NCBI GenBank assembly: GCA_963717155.1
Contig: OY970326.1
Coordinates: 3,224,001 to 3,288,000, forward strand
Direction: 5' to 3'
DNA from: G963717155 sp963717155
GTDB lineage: Bacteria; Actinomycetota; Thermoleophilia; Gaiellales; JALYLC01
Length of the DNA: 64,000 nucleotides
Below, in pieces: positions 52,536 to 61,450 of this stretch; positions within the stretch are counted from its first letter, which is position 1, and each line of letters begins with the position of its first letter. Below the pieces are notes generated by a model. That model was given only the letters and a program-made list of their open reading frames with translations, did not search any database and was not told the origin of the DNA. Made by a program: the position numbers and the translations under genes.

Positions 52536-52864
52536 GGCCCGATCCTACGGCAGAGAGCTGGTTTCGGAATGAGCGCGTCGTGGCTGGGGTGTCTGGAGCG
52601 AGCAGGGGTGCCGGCTGGCTCGCAGGGCAGGCTGGTGGCCTGTTCAAGAGCCGGCCGACTCCCCTGCGAAGCCCCGGAGACCGCTCGCCGGCGTGTGCCG
52701 GATGACTGAAGCGTCCACTCGAGCGGGCTTCGGGTCGCCGGGGTCGGGTGGTAGTGCGCGACCGACAGGCATATGAGCCTGATCGCGAATCCCAGCGCGC
52801 ACGGATACCCGACCGTAGGACGATCCAGGCGCTCCAGACACCGCGGGCATTCTGGAACCAGCTC
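52536..52864. other. Intergenic region of 329 bp without a recognised gene
   Basis: It lies upstream of the DUF1989 gene and downstream of the Rpf-like gene. I looked for a tRNA or small RNA and found none with a convincing T-loop or anticodon arm. A small inverted repeat CAGGC-ATATGA-GCCTG sits near 52766, and GC-rich inverted repeats lie near 52640-52700. Promoter elements for the DUF1989 gene must be here but are not obvious. Confidence 0.3.
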
Positions 52865-53470
52865 TTAGAGGCCGCACTCACCCGACGTCGTCGGCCACGG
52901 AGCGAACCCGCGCTCCTGCCACGCCCGGTTCGCAACCGTGATCTGCTCGACCGGCGTCCAGGTGTCGGCCAGGCCGCCGTGATGGCGCCGGATCATGTCG
53001 GCCCCGTAGCTCTGCATGAACTGGCTGTCCATCTGCAGGCCGCCCCAGTACTCGCCCCCGCTGGGTGGATCGGATGTCGGGGACATGGCCCAGTGGCTCG
53101 TCGATTCGAAGTGGGCGATGCAGTGCCACTCGCGCCAGCGCGGGATCCGACGCGACAACGGGATGCGGGCGAGTCGCCGCGTGTGCCGGTCGGTGCGAAG
53201 CCACCAGACGAGCTCACGATGGACTTGCGACATGCGCCACGACAGGTGGGCGCTCCTGGGACGCGGCAGGTACGCCGCCAGCGACCGCTTCACCACCCGG
53301 TGTCGCACGCGGCGAACGGCCACGCGCTCCTGGTGAATGTGACAACCGAGCAGGCAGGCAGATGAGGACGACGAAGCGGGCTTCGTCTTGTGGTCGTGAG
53401 AGTGTGGCCGAACTGACGCAGCAATGGTCGTGGGCAGCGCCAGCGCAAGCACCACGGCGAGCGTGCGCAT
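52865..53470 (-). CDS. Secreted transglycosylase-like (Rpf-fold) protein
   Basis: A 201-residue protein with signal peptide MRTLAVVLALALPTTIAASV, a His/Ser-rich linker and an Arg-rich helical region. The C-terminal domain WREWHCIAHFESTSHWAMSP, GEYWGGLQMDSQFMQSYGAD, PVEQITVANRAWQERGFAPW follows the lysozyme-like resuscitation-promoting-factor fold, including the catalytic Glu in HFES. It should cleave peptidoglycan outside the cell. The basic 100-residue stretch before the domain is unusual and could bind the wall. Confidence 0.8.
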   Translation of the reverse strand: MRTLAVVLALALPTTIAASVRPHSHDHKTKPASSSSSACLLGCHIHQERVAVRRVRHRVVKRSLAAYLPRPRSAHLSWRMSQVHRELVWWLRTDRHTRRLARIPLSRRIPRWREWHCIAHFESTSHWAMSPTSDPPSGGEYWGGLQMDSQFMQSYGADMIRRHHGGLADTWTPVEQITVANRAWQERGFAPWPTTSGECGL

Positions 53471-53630
53471 GCGAGCGATTCCTTCCGGTCAAGGCCGAAC
53501 CAGCACGCCAGCCTCGAGCGAGGCGGCAGCGGTCGGGCCAGGCAACACCCGGCGCGCGGTGCGCGAAGCCATGGCTTCGCGACGCACCGAAGGTGTCTGA
53601 CGTGTCGTTGTCCCGGAAGAGTACAGCCGT

Positions 53631-54710
53631 TCAGGGACCAGGGAGCGTGGCCGGCTGCTTGGCGACCTTCACGGTGGTACGCCGTGGGCCGGCGCTGTCG
53701 ACGACGTCGAGCACCATCGAGTCTCCCGGTTTGCGGGCGGCGAGCGTCTTCGACATGTCGAGGGACGAGCGCACGGCCTTGCCGTCGACCGCGACGACGA
53801 CGTCGCCCGCCTTCAGGCCGGCCTTCGACCCGGGACTCGCCGAGAAGACGGCGACGACGACCGCTCCGCGCGTGTTCGGCTGCAGGCCGACCTGCACCGC
53901 AGCAGCCGCGCTGGCGATCGAGTCGAACGTGACGCCGATCCAGGCGCGGGCGCTTGCGGGCTTGCTGCGGATCTCGTCGATCACCGGACGGGCCTCGTCG
54001 ATCGAGATCGCGAAGCCGACGTTCTCGGCGCTACCGGCGTTCGCAGCGATGGTGTTGATGCCGATGAGCTTCCCCGTGGCGTCGACCAGCGCGCCGCCGG
54101 AGTTACCCGGGTTGATCGCGGCGTCGGTCTGCAGCAGCCCCTGCAGCGACGGGCCTCCGTTCGCATGCACGGACCGGTCGAGCCCCGACACGATTCCCTG
54201 GGTGACGGTGGGGCCGCCGCCCAGGTCGAGCGGGAAGCCGATCGCGAGCACGCCGTCGCCGAGCCGCAGTCGCGACGAGCGCCCGAGGGGCAGGGGCACG
54301 AGGTCGCTGAGCGGGACGCGGATGATCGCGAGGTCGCGCTCCGGGGCCGTGCCGATCACGCGCGCCCGGACGGGCTTGCGGTGCCGACCGTCGTTGAACG
54401 AGACGGTCACCGTGCGAGCCCCACGCACGACATGGTCGTTCGTCAGGATCACGCCGTTCCGATCGATCACGACACCCGAGGCCTCGCCCTTGCTCCCGTT
54501 GAACCCGACCGTCTTCACGTTGACGACGCTCGGGATCACGCGAGCGACGACGTCCGGCGTGCTGTCGCCCCGGGCGGGTGCGGAGGTCGGCGCGGCAGGC
54601 GCAGTGCGGGTCACCGTCACGGTGTGCGTGATGGCGGTCTGCGTGCTGCTGCCACAGCCGACGACGGCGAGGCCGAGCGCCGCAACTCCGAGGAGCGCCG
54701 GGAGTCTCAC
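53631..54710 (-). CDS. Lipoprotein HtrA/DegP-type serine protease
   Basis: A 359-residue protease. N-terminal lipobox LGLAVVGCGSS is followed by a Thr/Ala/Pro linker, the triad in ILTNDHVVRGA, DLAIIRVPLSDL and NPGNSGGALVDA, and a C-terminal PDZ (NTRGAVVVAVFSASPGSKAG, DVVVAVDGKAVRSS). The GTG at 54710 is used because it places the lipobox about 20 residues from the start and overlaps the stop of the preceding VWA gene. Acts outside the membrane on misfolded or regulatory proteins. Last gene of the MoxR operon. Confidence 0.9.
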   Translation of the reverse strand: MRLPALLGVAALGLAVVGCGSSTQTAITHTVTVTRTAPAAPTSAPARGDSTPDVVARVIPSVVNVKTVGFNGSKGEASGVVIDRNGVILTNDHVVRGARTVTVSFNDGRHRKPVRARVIGTAPERDLAIIRVPLSDLVPLPLGRSSRLRLGDGVLAIGFPLDLGGGPTVTQGIVSGLDRSVHANGGPSLQGLLQTDAAINPGNSGGALVDATGKLIGINTIAANAGSAENVGFAISIDEARPVIDEIRSKPASARAWIGVTFDSIASAAAAVQVGLQPNTRGAVVVAVFSASPGSKAGLKAGDVVVAVDGKAVRSSLDMSKTLAARKPGDSMVLDVVDSAGPRRTTVKVAKQPATLPGP

Positions 54711-55696
54711 GGAAGCCGCGGGTTCCACAGCAGGGCGAGCCCACCGGCACACAGCGCGAGGAGCGCGGCCAGGCCCACGAGCACGTAGCTCACCTCGCGC
54801 CACTCGTTCTTCCGTCCGAGCCGGGAGGCGAGATCCTCGTAGACCGCGTTGAGGTGGGCCTGGTCCTGGGTCGCGAAGAACTCGCCGCCCGTCGTCAGCG
54901 CGATCTGGCGCAGCGTGGCCGGGTCCGGCGGGACGGGTCGCGCGAACCCACCGCGGTTGAGGGTCCCGTTCGGCGTGCCGAGCGCGACCGTGTAGATGGG
55001 GATCCCGTACGACTTCGCGCGTGCTGCGCCCTGCAGCGGCTGCAGCGTCCCGCGCGTCTGGGCGCCGTCCGAGAGCAGGAGGATCGCGGACAGCGGCTTG
55101 TTCGGGTCGCCGGTGGGCGCCGTCGGCGCCGGCACGGGATCGCCGTCCGTGGCGACCGGCTGGAGGAGCTCGACCGAGCGCGCGAGCGCGTCGCCGATCG
55201 CGGTTCCCTGGCCCGGCACGAGGTCGTACTGCAGCGCCGACAGCAGGCGCTGACGGTCGAACGTCAGGGGCGAGACGACGAACGGCTCGGACGAGAAGGT
55301 CACGAGCCCGACGCGGTACTTCTTCGGGATCTCGTTGAGAAAGCGGCGGATCGCCCCCTCGGCGGCACCGAGGCGCGTCGGCTTGACGTCATCGGCGGCC
55401 ATCGAGCCGGACGTGTCGACGGTCAGTGCGATCGAGGCCTGTTCGCTCGCGACCGACATCCGCGACCTCCGGCCGGGCGAGAGCGCGCGAGCGCGCAGAT
55501 CAGGGCCAGCAGCGCGACCAGCGGCGGGACGATCGATCGCCAGCGCGGCGAGCGCGCCGGTGACCGATGCGAGCACCTCGATGTTCGTGTAGTGGATCGC
55601 GTAGCGCGCGCGCCGGCGCTCGATCGCGAGGTAGGCGAACACGACGAGCGGGACCAGCAGGAGCGCGAGCAGACCGATGGGCCAGTCGAACCTCAC
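54707..55696 (-). CDS. BatA-like membrane protein with von Willebrand factor A domain (two compensating frameshifts)
   Basis: N-terminal membrane segment MRFDWPIGLLALLLVPLVVF and a helix around residues 55-75 that must be read in another frame between about 55550 and 55470 (SIVPPLVALLALICALA). The VWA domain with MIDAS motif LTVDTSGSMAADDVKPTRL, GTAIGDALARSVELL and ILLLSDGAQTRG is followed by a C-terminal helix. About 330 residues. Part of a MoxR-associated system that assembles or inspects protein complexes at the membrane. Confidence 0.8.
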   Translation of the reverse strand: MRFDWPIGLLALLLVPLVVFAYLAIERRRARYAIHYTNIEVLASVTGALAALAIDRPAAGRAAGPDLRARALSPGRRSRMSVASEQASIALTVDTSGSMAADDVKPTRLGAAEGAIRRFLNEIPKKYRVGLVTFSSEPFVVSPLTFDRQRLLSALQYDLVPGQGTAIGDALARSVELLQPVATDGDPVPAPTAPTGDPNKPLSAILLLSDGAQTRGTLQPLQGAARAKSYGIPIYTVALGTPNGTLNRGGFARPVPPDPATLRQIALTTGGEFFATQDQAHLNAVYEDLASRLGRKNEWREVSYVLVGLAALLALCAGGLALLWNPRLP

Positions 55697-56405
55697 CGCG
55701 CGCACTCCGCCTGGACCTGCACCTCGGCGCGTATGCCGGCCGGCGAGCCCGCGCCGCGTCGCGCTGACGAGGACCTTCGTGCCCGTTGCGCACGCGGACG
55801 ACGTGGACGGCCGCGAGCTGCGCCTCCGTCGGCACGCCGTCGGTGTAGAGCCCGACGCTATGCGTCGCTGCCAGCAGGCGCTCGCCGGCCCGGCACGCGA
55901 GCGTCGCGCGAGCGAGCGTGCCCTCGGCCACCCGGAGCGTCGCGACGCGCGACCGTGATCGGCATGCCCGGCTTGACGGCGCGCGGCGCGGGCGCCGTGA
56001 ACGCGACGGGCGTGCGCGTCCCCCGCCTCCCCGCCGGGATGCAGCCGATGAACGGCTGGTAGCTCGTCGCCCTGTGCGCGTGTCCCGCGTAGGTGCCCTT
56101 GAAGAGCAGCGACCCGCGGGTCGTGATGCCCGGATTCACGGGGCTCCCGATCAGGCCCGGGAACTCGACCGCGACCGCGGGCTCGCTCGCCCGCGCGTCG
56201 ACTCCTCCGACGACGCCCTTGCGGACATGCGAGTCGCCAGGTCGCGGTCGCGAAGCCGCCGTGTGGAGGCGGGATCGCGACCCACGGGCCTGCGACCGGG
56301 ATGCAGATCGGGAGCGACTTGCACTCGTCCGCAGCCTGGCTCGACGCTGCATGCGCGCCGAGTGCGGCAGCCACGGCGAGGACGGCCACGGCAGAGCCTG
56401 ATCAC
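55693..56405 (-). CDS. Secreted protein of unknown function in the MoxR operon (frameshifts)
   Basis: A signal peptide (VAVLAVAAALGAHAASSQAA) leads to CKSLPICIPVAGPWVAIPPP, then EFPGLIGSPVNPGITTRGSL, LFKGTYAGHAHRATSYQPFI and AEGTLARATLACRAGERLLA, read in three frames. The end GGIRAEVQVQAECAR overlaps the VWA gene start. About 235 residues, mostly beta-strand-like. Three or four one-base shifts are needed. I do not recognise the fold. Flanking by two VWA genes suggests an extracytoplasmic partner of that system. Confidence 0.55.
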
Positions 56406-57387
56406 GGAACTCTCCTGAACCAGAGCGCGGAGAGCGCGCAGCCGCCGATCAGCAGAAGTGCGCCCGCCGCCGCGAAGGCGACGGTGATCTCCTCGTTCTT
56501 GTGCGTGTTGCCGAGGCGCGACTTCAGGTCCTTGTAGACGGCAGCCAGATCGTCCTGGGTCGGCGCCGGGTAGAACTTGCCGCCCGTCTGCGGCGCCACC
56601 GACCGGAGCGCGCGCGGGGTCGGGCGGCACCTGGATCCGCTCGATGTAGCCACCCACGAGCGGCACCTGCACGACGCCGGCCTGCGTCCCGAGCAGCGCC
56701 GTGAAGACGGGCACCCTGGCGGTCCGCGCCTGGCGGATCGCAGTGGCCAGCGGTACGCGTCCGCCATCCTGCGCGCCGTCGGAGAGGACGAGAATCGCAG
56801 CGGGCGGCGGCTTCTGACCGGCAGGCAGCTTCTTGCCCTGCGGCGTCCGCGTCGCGACCTGGACCGCGGTCGAGAGGCCGTCGCCGATCGCCGTGCCCTC
56901 CCCGATGCGCAGGGCGCCGAGAGCGCGAGCGTCACGAACTCGCGATCGGTGGTCGGCGCCGCCACGACCTGCGCGCGCGAGCTGAAGTCGACGACCGCGA
57001 CGCGGTACTTGCCCGGCAGGCCCGCGAGGAACCGGCGGGCCGAGGCCTGCGCAGCGGCAAGCCGCGTCGGGCGTACGTCGGTCGCGCCCATCGATCGCGA
57101 GGTATCGATCGCGAGCACGACCGTCGCCTGCTCGGAGCGCACCGAGAGCGTTCGCGTGCGGCCGTGCGAAGCCGACGAGGAACGCCGTGACGGCCAGCAG
57201 GAGCAGCGCGACCGGGAGGTGCCGGCGCCAGGCCGGGACCCGATCGACGACGTTCGGGCAGCAGCGCCGGCGAGACGAACTCGCGCGGACTCGCGCACGC
57301 GTCGTCGCTCGAGCCAGGACGTAGCCGATCGACCGCGATGGGCACGAGCAGCAGGGCCCACAGGGCGACGGGCGACGAGAAGCTCAC
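56402..57387 (-). CDS. BatA-like VWA-domain membrane protein, second copy (frameshifts)
   Basis: Starts MSFSSPVALWALLLVPIAV (membrane anchor). The VWA domain carries the MIDAS motif VVLAIDTSRSMGATDVRPTR, YRVAVVDFSSRAQVVAAPTT and ILVLSDGAQDGG in changing frames. The C-terminal part NTHKNEEITVAFAAAGALLL is a helix ending in ALWFRRVP. At least four shifts lie between 57330 and 56620. A paralogue of the VWA gene at 54707, with the same order anchor-VWA-helix. Starts with a GTG overlapping the DUF58 stop. Confidence 0.75.
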
Positions 57388-58331
57388 TGCGAGCCTGCGT
57401 GGCGGAGGAAGCCGGTCAGCTCGCGCAGCCAGTCGCCGTGCGGTCGGAAGCACGACGTGGCGCGCCCCGGCCGAGGTGAGCTCGGCGGCGACCTCGCGCG
57501 CGCTCCTGCGCGGCGGCGGCGGCGAACGCTGCGCGCAGCCGGCTCGCTCGAGGTGTCGACCTTGAGCTGGCGGCCGGTCTCGGGGTCGACCAGCCGCAGC
57601 TGCCCGAACTTCGGCAGCTCCTGCTCGCGCGCGTCGCGGATCTCGACCGCGACGACGTGGTGGCGGCCGCCCGAGCGCCAGCAGCGGCCGGCGCCAGTCG
57701 CGCGGACCGCGGAAGTCGGAGACCACGACGACGTACGAGCGCTGACGCGCCAGTGTGCCGACGCGCTGGAGCGCCTCGCCGACCGAGGTCGCCCGCCCTC
57801 GCGCGCGCGCTCACCGGCCGCCTCCTCCTTGCGCAGCGCGAGCAGCAGGCCGAGCAGACCGGCCCGTCCCTGCCGCGCCGGCAGCGTCCGCGGCTGGTGC
57901 GTCGCCGAACGTGACGAGCCCGAGGCGATTGCCACGCCGGGTCGCGGCGTACCCGATCGCGAGCGAGGCGCCCTCCGCGACGTCGGCCTTGCGACGCTCG
58001 GCCGTGCCGAACATCATCGAGGCGGAGGTGTCGAGCAGCGAGCCAGGTGACCAGCGCTCGCTCGGCGAGGTGGATCCGCACGTGCGGCGTGCCCGTGCGC
58101 GCCGTCACGTTCCAGTCGATCTGGCGCACGTCGTCCTCGACCGGCTCGTAGGGCCGGATCTGCGCGAGCTCGCTGCCGCGCCCGAGCAGGGACGACCGGT
58201 GGTCGCCGGGCAGCAGGCCATCGACCCGGCGCGCGATCGTCAGGTCGAGCGCGCGCAGCAGCGGCTCGGGCATCGGCCCCGGGCCCGGGCGGCGCGGGCG
58301 TCTGCCCGCGGCGGAGGAGCCCTTCGATCAC
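57384..58331 (-). CDS. DUF58-domain protein (frameshifts)
   Basis: Recognised by GDHRSSLLGRGSELAQIRPY and EPVEDDVRQIDWNVTARTGT, the hallmark of DUF58, then in another frame a MIDAS-like DTSASMMFGTAERRKADVAE and GNRLGLVTFGD, and finally RHHVVAVEIRDAREQELPKF, GQLRLVDPETGRQLKVDT, ending LTGFLRHAGSQ. Around five one-base shifts are required. DUF58 proteins follow MoxR ATPases almost universally and are thought to be their substrate adaptors. GTG 58331 overlaps the MoxR stop. Confidence 0.8.
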
Positions 58332-59341
58332 GCCGCTTTCCCGGAGAGGTCGAGCTGTGGCACCGGGACGGCGGCGATCGACCTCGTCGAGCAGGCTGTC
58401 GGGGCTGCGGCTGCTCGGCGAGCGCCTCGTAGGAGAGCACCAGCCGGTGGCGCAGCGCGTCCTTGATGAGCTCCTGCAGGTCCTGCACGAGCACGTAGTC
58501 GCGCCCGCGCACGACGGCGAGGCCGCGCGCCGCGTGGATCAGCGAGATCGGGCCGCGCGGGCTCGCGCCGAACGAGATGAAGCGGCGCCAGGTCGGGCAG
58601 CCCGTACTCGGCCGGGCGCCGCGTCGCGGTCGCGAGGTCGAGCGCGTAGCTGACGAGGCCGGGATCGACGTAGATCTCGCGCACCGACTGCCTGGACGCG
58701 TGCGCAGATCCTCGATCGCGAGCAGCCGCGTCAGCGCAGGCGGGGCCACCAGCGAGCGCTGGATCACCGTCAGCTCCTCGTCGTGCGCCGGGTAGTCGAC
58801 GAGGATCTTGAGCATGAACCGGTCGACCTGCGCCTCGGGCAGCGGGTAGGTGCCCTCCGACTCGATCGGGTTCTGCGTCGCCATCACGAGGAACGGGTCG
58901 GGCACCGGGTGCGACGTGTGGCCGAGGGTCACCTGGCGCTCCTGCATCACCTCGAGCAGCGCCGACTGCACCTTGGCGGGGGCGCGGTTGATCTCGTCCG
59001 CGAGCAGGAAGTTGCAGAAGACGGGGCCGAGCTCGGTGTCGAAGGTCGCGTTGTCCGGCCGGTAGATCCGCGTGCCGATGAGGTCGGACGGAACGAGGTC
59101 GGGCGTGAACTGGATGCGGTTGAACGTCCCGCCGAGCACGTCCGCGGTCGTCTTCACGGTCAGGGTCTTCGCAAGACCCGGCACGCCCTCGATCAGGAGG
59201 TGGCCGCCGCGTCAGCAGGCAGATCAGCACGCGCTCGAGCATCTGATCCTGTCCGGCGATCACCCGCCGGATCTCGAACAGGGCCTGCTCGAGCCGCTCC
59301 TTCGTCTGCGCCGGGTTCGAGGGTTCGACGCTACTCGCCAC
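58328..59341 (-). CDS. moxR: MoxR-family AAA+ ATPase (frameshifts)
   Basis: AAGGAGA lies 5 nt before GTG 59341. N-terminal LEQALFEIRRVIAGQDQMLE; after a shift near 59205, Walker A EGVPGLAKTLTVKTTADVLG, then FNRIQFTPDLVPSDLIGTRI, Walker B FLLADEINRAPAKVQSALLE and MATQNPIESEGTYPLPEAQV. Further shifts occur in the C-terminal lid near 58690, 58580 and 58400. About 330 residues. Chaperone-like ATPase acting with the DUF58 and VWA proteins encoded downstream, all joined by 4-nt overlaps. Confidence 0.85.
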   Translation of the reverse strand: MASSVEPSNPAQTKERLEQALFEIRRVIAGQDQMLERVLICLLTRRPPPDRGRAGSCEDPDREDDRGRARRDVQPHPVHARPRSVRPHRHADLPAGQRDLRHRARPRLLQLPARGRDQPRPRQGAVGAARGDAGAPGDPRPHVAPGARPVPRDGDAEPDRVGGHLPAARGAGRPVHAQDPRRLPGARRGADGDPALAGGPACADAAARDRGSAHASRQSVREIYVDPGLVSYALDLATATRRPAEYGLPDLAPLHLVRREPARPDLADPRGARPRRRARARLRARAGPAGAHQGRAAPPAGALLRGARRAAAAPTACSTRSIAAVPVPQLDLSGKAA

Positions 59342-59479
59342 GTTCTCTCCTTTCGGGCAGCGTCCCTCGAGTAACGCGGGAACGAGGTCGGCGGTTTGCG
59401 ATGGACGCTGCGGAGGCGCGCCCACTGCCGATTACCCTAGCGCCGTCACCTGAGAACCGAGAAGCCGGAGCGGCCTGCC

Positions 59480-60325
59480 TTACCGCGCCACTGCCTGCCA
59501 GGCGTCGAAGATGTCGCTCAGACTTGCGAACCAGACGTCGTCGAACGACGTCATGTGCCGCAACAGGCGCTCGAGCATCAGCATGTGGTGCGCCCGGCCG
59601 ATGCACTGCGGGTGCATCGTGATGGTGACGACCGCGTTCGGCACGCGCTCGCGGGCGTAGTCGAAGTGATCCTTCCAGGTCTCGTAGAGGACGTTCGCCG
59701 AGGCGAGCCCGGTCTGGATGCCCATCACGAACTCCTGCGAGGGCCAGTCGTCGAGATACCACGAGACGGGAATCTCGAGGACGGAGGTCGCATCCCCCCA
59801 CGTATCGCCCTGCTCGAGGTCGATGATCACGGGCCGCGGGTAGTAGGGCTCGAAGTCCCGGCCCATCAGGGAGCTGTCCCACTGGAACCCGTACTCCTCG
59901 AGCAGTGACGACGTGACGCCGGTGAACTCCCACGCCGGCGAGCGGTAACCGCGCGGTCGCTGCCCGACGACCTGCTCGTGCTGCTCGAGCTGCCGTTCCA
60001 TCAGCCGGCGCTCCTCGCTGGGAAGCAGCTCGGTGATGTTCTCGTGGTAGCACCCGTGGGCCGCGATCTCGTGGCCGGCGGCGATGACCTCCTCGACCCG
60101 CGAGCGGAAGGTCAGCAGCGTGTGCCCCGGGGTGCACCATGTCGTCCGCACCCCAAAGCGTCCGAAGAGCTCGAGCAGCCGCGGGGTCCCGACCTCCGCG
60201 CCGAACTCGCCGCGCGACATGTACGCGGCGGTCGAGCGCTTGAACCCGGCGTGCCAGGAGCTGTGCGCGTCGAAGTCGGCGGTGAGCGCGACCGCGACCC
60301 TCTTGCCGTCCGGCAGTGCAAGCAT
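59480..60325 (-). CDS. Polysaccharide deacetylase (CE4), HpPgdA/PuuE-like
   Basis: A 281-residue NodB-homology protein: VALTADFDAHSSWHAGF (catalytic Asp pair), RGEFGAEVGTPRLLELFGRF, TTWCTPGHTLLTFRSRVEEV, AAHGCYHENITELLPSEERR (zinc His pair), GYRSPAWEFTGVTSSLLEEY and TITMHPQCIGRAHHMLML. The order and the SRGEFGAEVGTPRLLELF segment match the Helicobacter PgdA/PuuE branch rather than classical secreted chitin deacetylases. No signal peptide, so probably cytoplasmic. Start ATG 60325 has AGGAG upstream. Substrate could be a polysaccharide or a cyclic imide such as allantoin. Confidence 0.85.
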   Translation of the reverse strand: MLALPDGKRVAVALTADFDAHSSWHAGFKRSTAAYMSRGEFGAEVGTPRLLELFGRFGVRTTWCTPGHTLLTFRSRVEEVIAAGHEIAAHGCYHENITELLPSEERRLMERQLEQHEQVVGQRPRGYRSPAWEFTGVTSSLLEEYGFQWDSSLMGRDFEPYYPRPVIIDLEQGDTWGDATSVLEIPVSWYLDDWPSQEFVMGIQTGLASANVLYETWKDHFDYARERVPNAVVTITMHPQCIGRAHHMLMLERLLRHMTSFDDVWFASLSDIFDAWQAVAR

Positions 60326-60469
60326 CGGTGATCGGTGCTCCTGGTTGGTGTGCGAGGCGAGTCGTGAGCATGATCGAGCATCGAACCTCCGCACGCCCTC
60401 CGATCCCCGTTCACGACCTGTTCATACGCGCTCCCTAGCCTCCATGCGATGCAACCCGAAGGAGACACC

Positions 60470-60703
60470 ATGCACTCGAGGCACCACGACGACGGCCCGC
60501 GACCGAACGTGCTCGTACGAGCGCTCCGCGGACTCGTCTTCCTTGCCTTGCTCCCGGCCATCCTGGTAGCTGGAGTGATCCTGCTCCCCGTGTTCGTGAT
60601 CGCCCGACTCGTCGGGCTCGGCCCGCGCGGCCACGGCTGCCGTGGCCGCCACCACCGCTCGAGCAGCGAGCCGGCCACGGGCGACGAGACGGGCGTAGCC
60701 TGA
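60470..60703 (+). CDS. Small single-pass membrane protein, function unknown
   Basis: A 77-residue protein with a charged N-terminus (MHSRHHDDGPRPN), one long hydrophobic stretch (LVFLALLPAILVAGVILLPV) and a His/Arg/Gly/Ser-rich tail. ATG 60470 is chosen over 60449 because GAAGGAGA lies 5 nt upstream. It directly precedes a two-component system, so it may be part of the signalling or the regulated output. I do not recognise a family. Confidence 0.65.
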   Translation: MHSRHHDDGPRPNVLVRALRGLVFLALLPAILVAGVILLPVFVIARLVGLGPRGHGCRGRHHRSSSEPATGDETGVA

Positions 60704-60745
60704 TCGGCATGGGCGCGGGCAGGAATGCCCGCGCCCCTCGCCGGG

Positions 60746-60759
60746 TACGGTTCTCGCGG
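60746..60759 (+). promoter_or_regulatory. Leaderless -10 box of the response-regulator gene
   Basis: TACGGT (60746-60751) is followed by 7 nt and the GTG start at 60759. No ribosome binding site is present, so translation probably begins on a leaderless message. The same -10 hexamer is used at 3446 and 19092. Confidence 0.4.
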
Positions 60760-61445
60760 TGAAGACCATCCTGGTCGTCGATGACGAGCCGGAGATCGTC
60801 GCGCTCTCCAGCGACTACCTTCGCGCCTCCGGCTTCGCCGTCCTCACGGCCCGCGACGGCCAGGCCGCGCTCGACACGCTGCGCGCGAGCCGACCCGACC
60901 TGATCGTGCTCGACCTCGGCCTCCCCGGGATCGACGGGCTCGATGTCACACGTGCCATCAGGCGCGAGTCGGCCGTGCCGATCGTGATGCTCACCGCGCG
61001 CGCAGATGAGTCGGACACGCTCGTCGGGCTCGAGCTCGGTGCCGACGACTACATCACCAAGCCATTCAGCCCGAAGGAGCTCGTCGCGCGCGTAAGGGCC
61101 GTGCTGCGTCGGGCCGAGGGAGCTCACGCGGCGGTGGAGATCGTGCGCGTCGCCGATCTCGAGCTCGACGTCCCACGGATGATCACCACCGTCGGCGATC
61201 GGCGGGTCGATCTCACGCCGACCGAGTTCCGGCTGCTGCTCGAGCTCGCGCGACAGCCGGGGCGGGTCTTCACGCGCTCGCAGCTCCTCTCGGCGGTGCA
61301 GGGTGTGGCCTTCGAGTCGTACGAGCGTGCGATCGACGCGCACGTGAAGAACATCCGACGCAAGATCGAGGACGACCCGCACGCCCCGCGGCGCCTGCAG
61401 ACGGTCTTCGGAGTGGGCTACCGGATGGCCGAGGAGCGAGGCTGA
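60759..61445 (+). CDS. OmpR/PhoB-family response regulator
   Basis: A 228-residue regulator. Receiver domain: ILVVDDEPEIVALSSDYLRA (acidic pocket), LIVLDLGLPGIDGLDVTRAI (phosphorylated Asp about residue 51), VIMLTARADESD and ADDYITKPFSPKELVARVRA (Lys). Output domain: winged helix with LTPTEFRLLLELARQPGRVF, SYERAIDAHVKNIRRKIEDD and QTVFGVGYRMAEE. The histidine kinase gene follows 5 bp later. The signal sensed is unknown. Confidence 0.93.
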   Translation: MKTILVVDDEPEIVALSSDYLRASGFAVLTARDGQAALDTLRASRPDLIVLDLGLPGIDGLDVTRAIRRESAVPIVMLTARADESDTLVGLELGADDYITKPFSPKELVARVRAVLRRAEGAHAAVEIVRVADLELDVPRMITTVGDRRVDLTPTEFRLLLELARQPGRVFTRSQLLSAVQGVAFESYERAIDAHVKNIRRKIEDDPHAPRRLQTVFGVGYRMAEERG

Positions 61446-61450
61446 GCCCC

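Noticed and set aside
52536..52864. Possible tRNA or small RNA in the 329-bp gap
   Set aside because: No T-loop GTTCRANNC or anticodon arm could be placed on either strand. Only short inverted repeats are visible.
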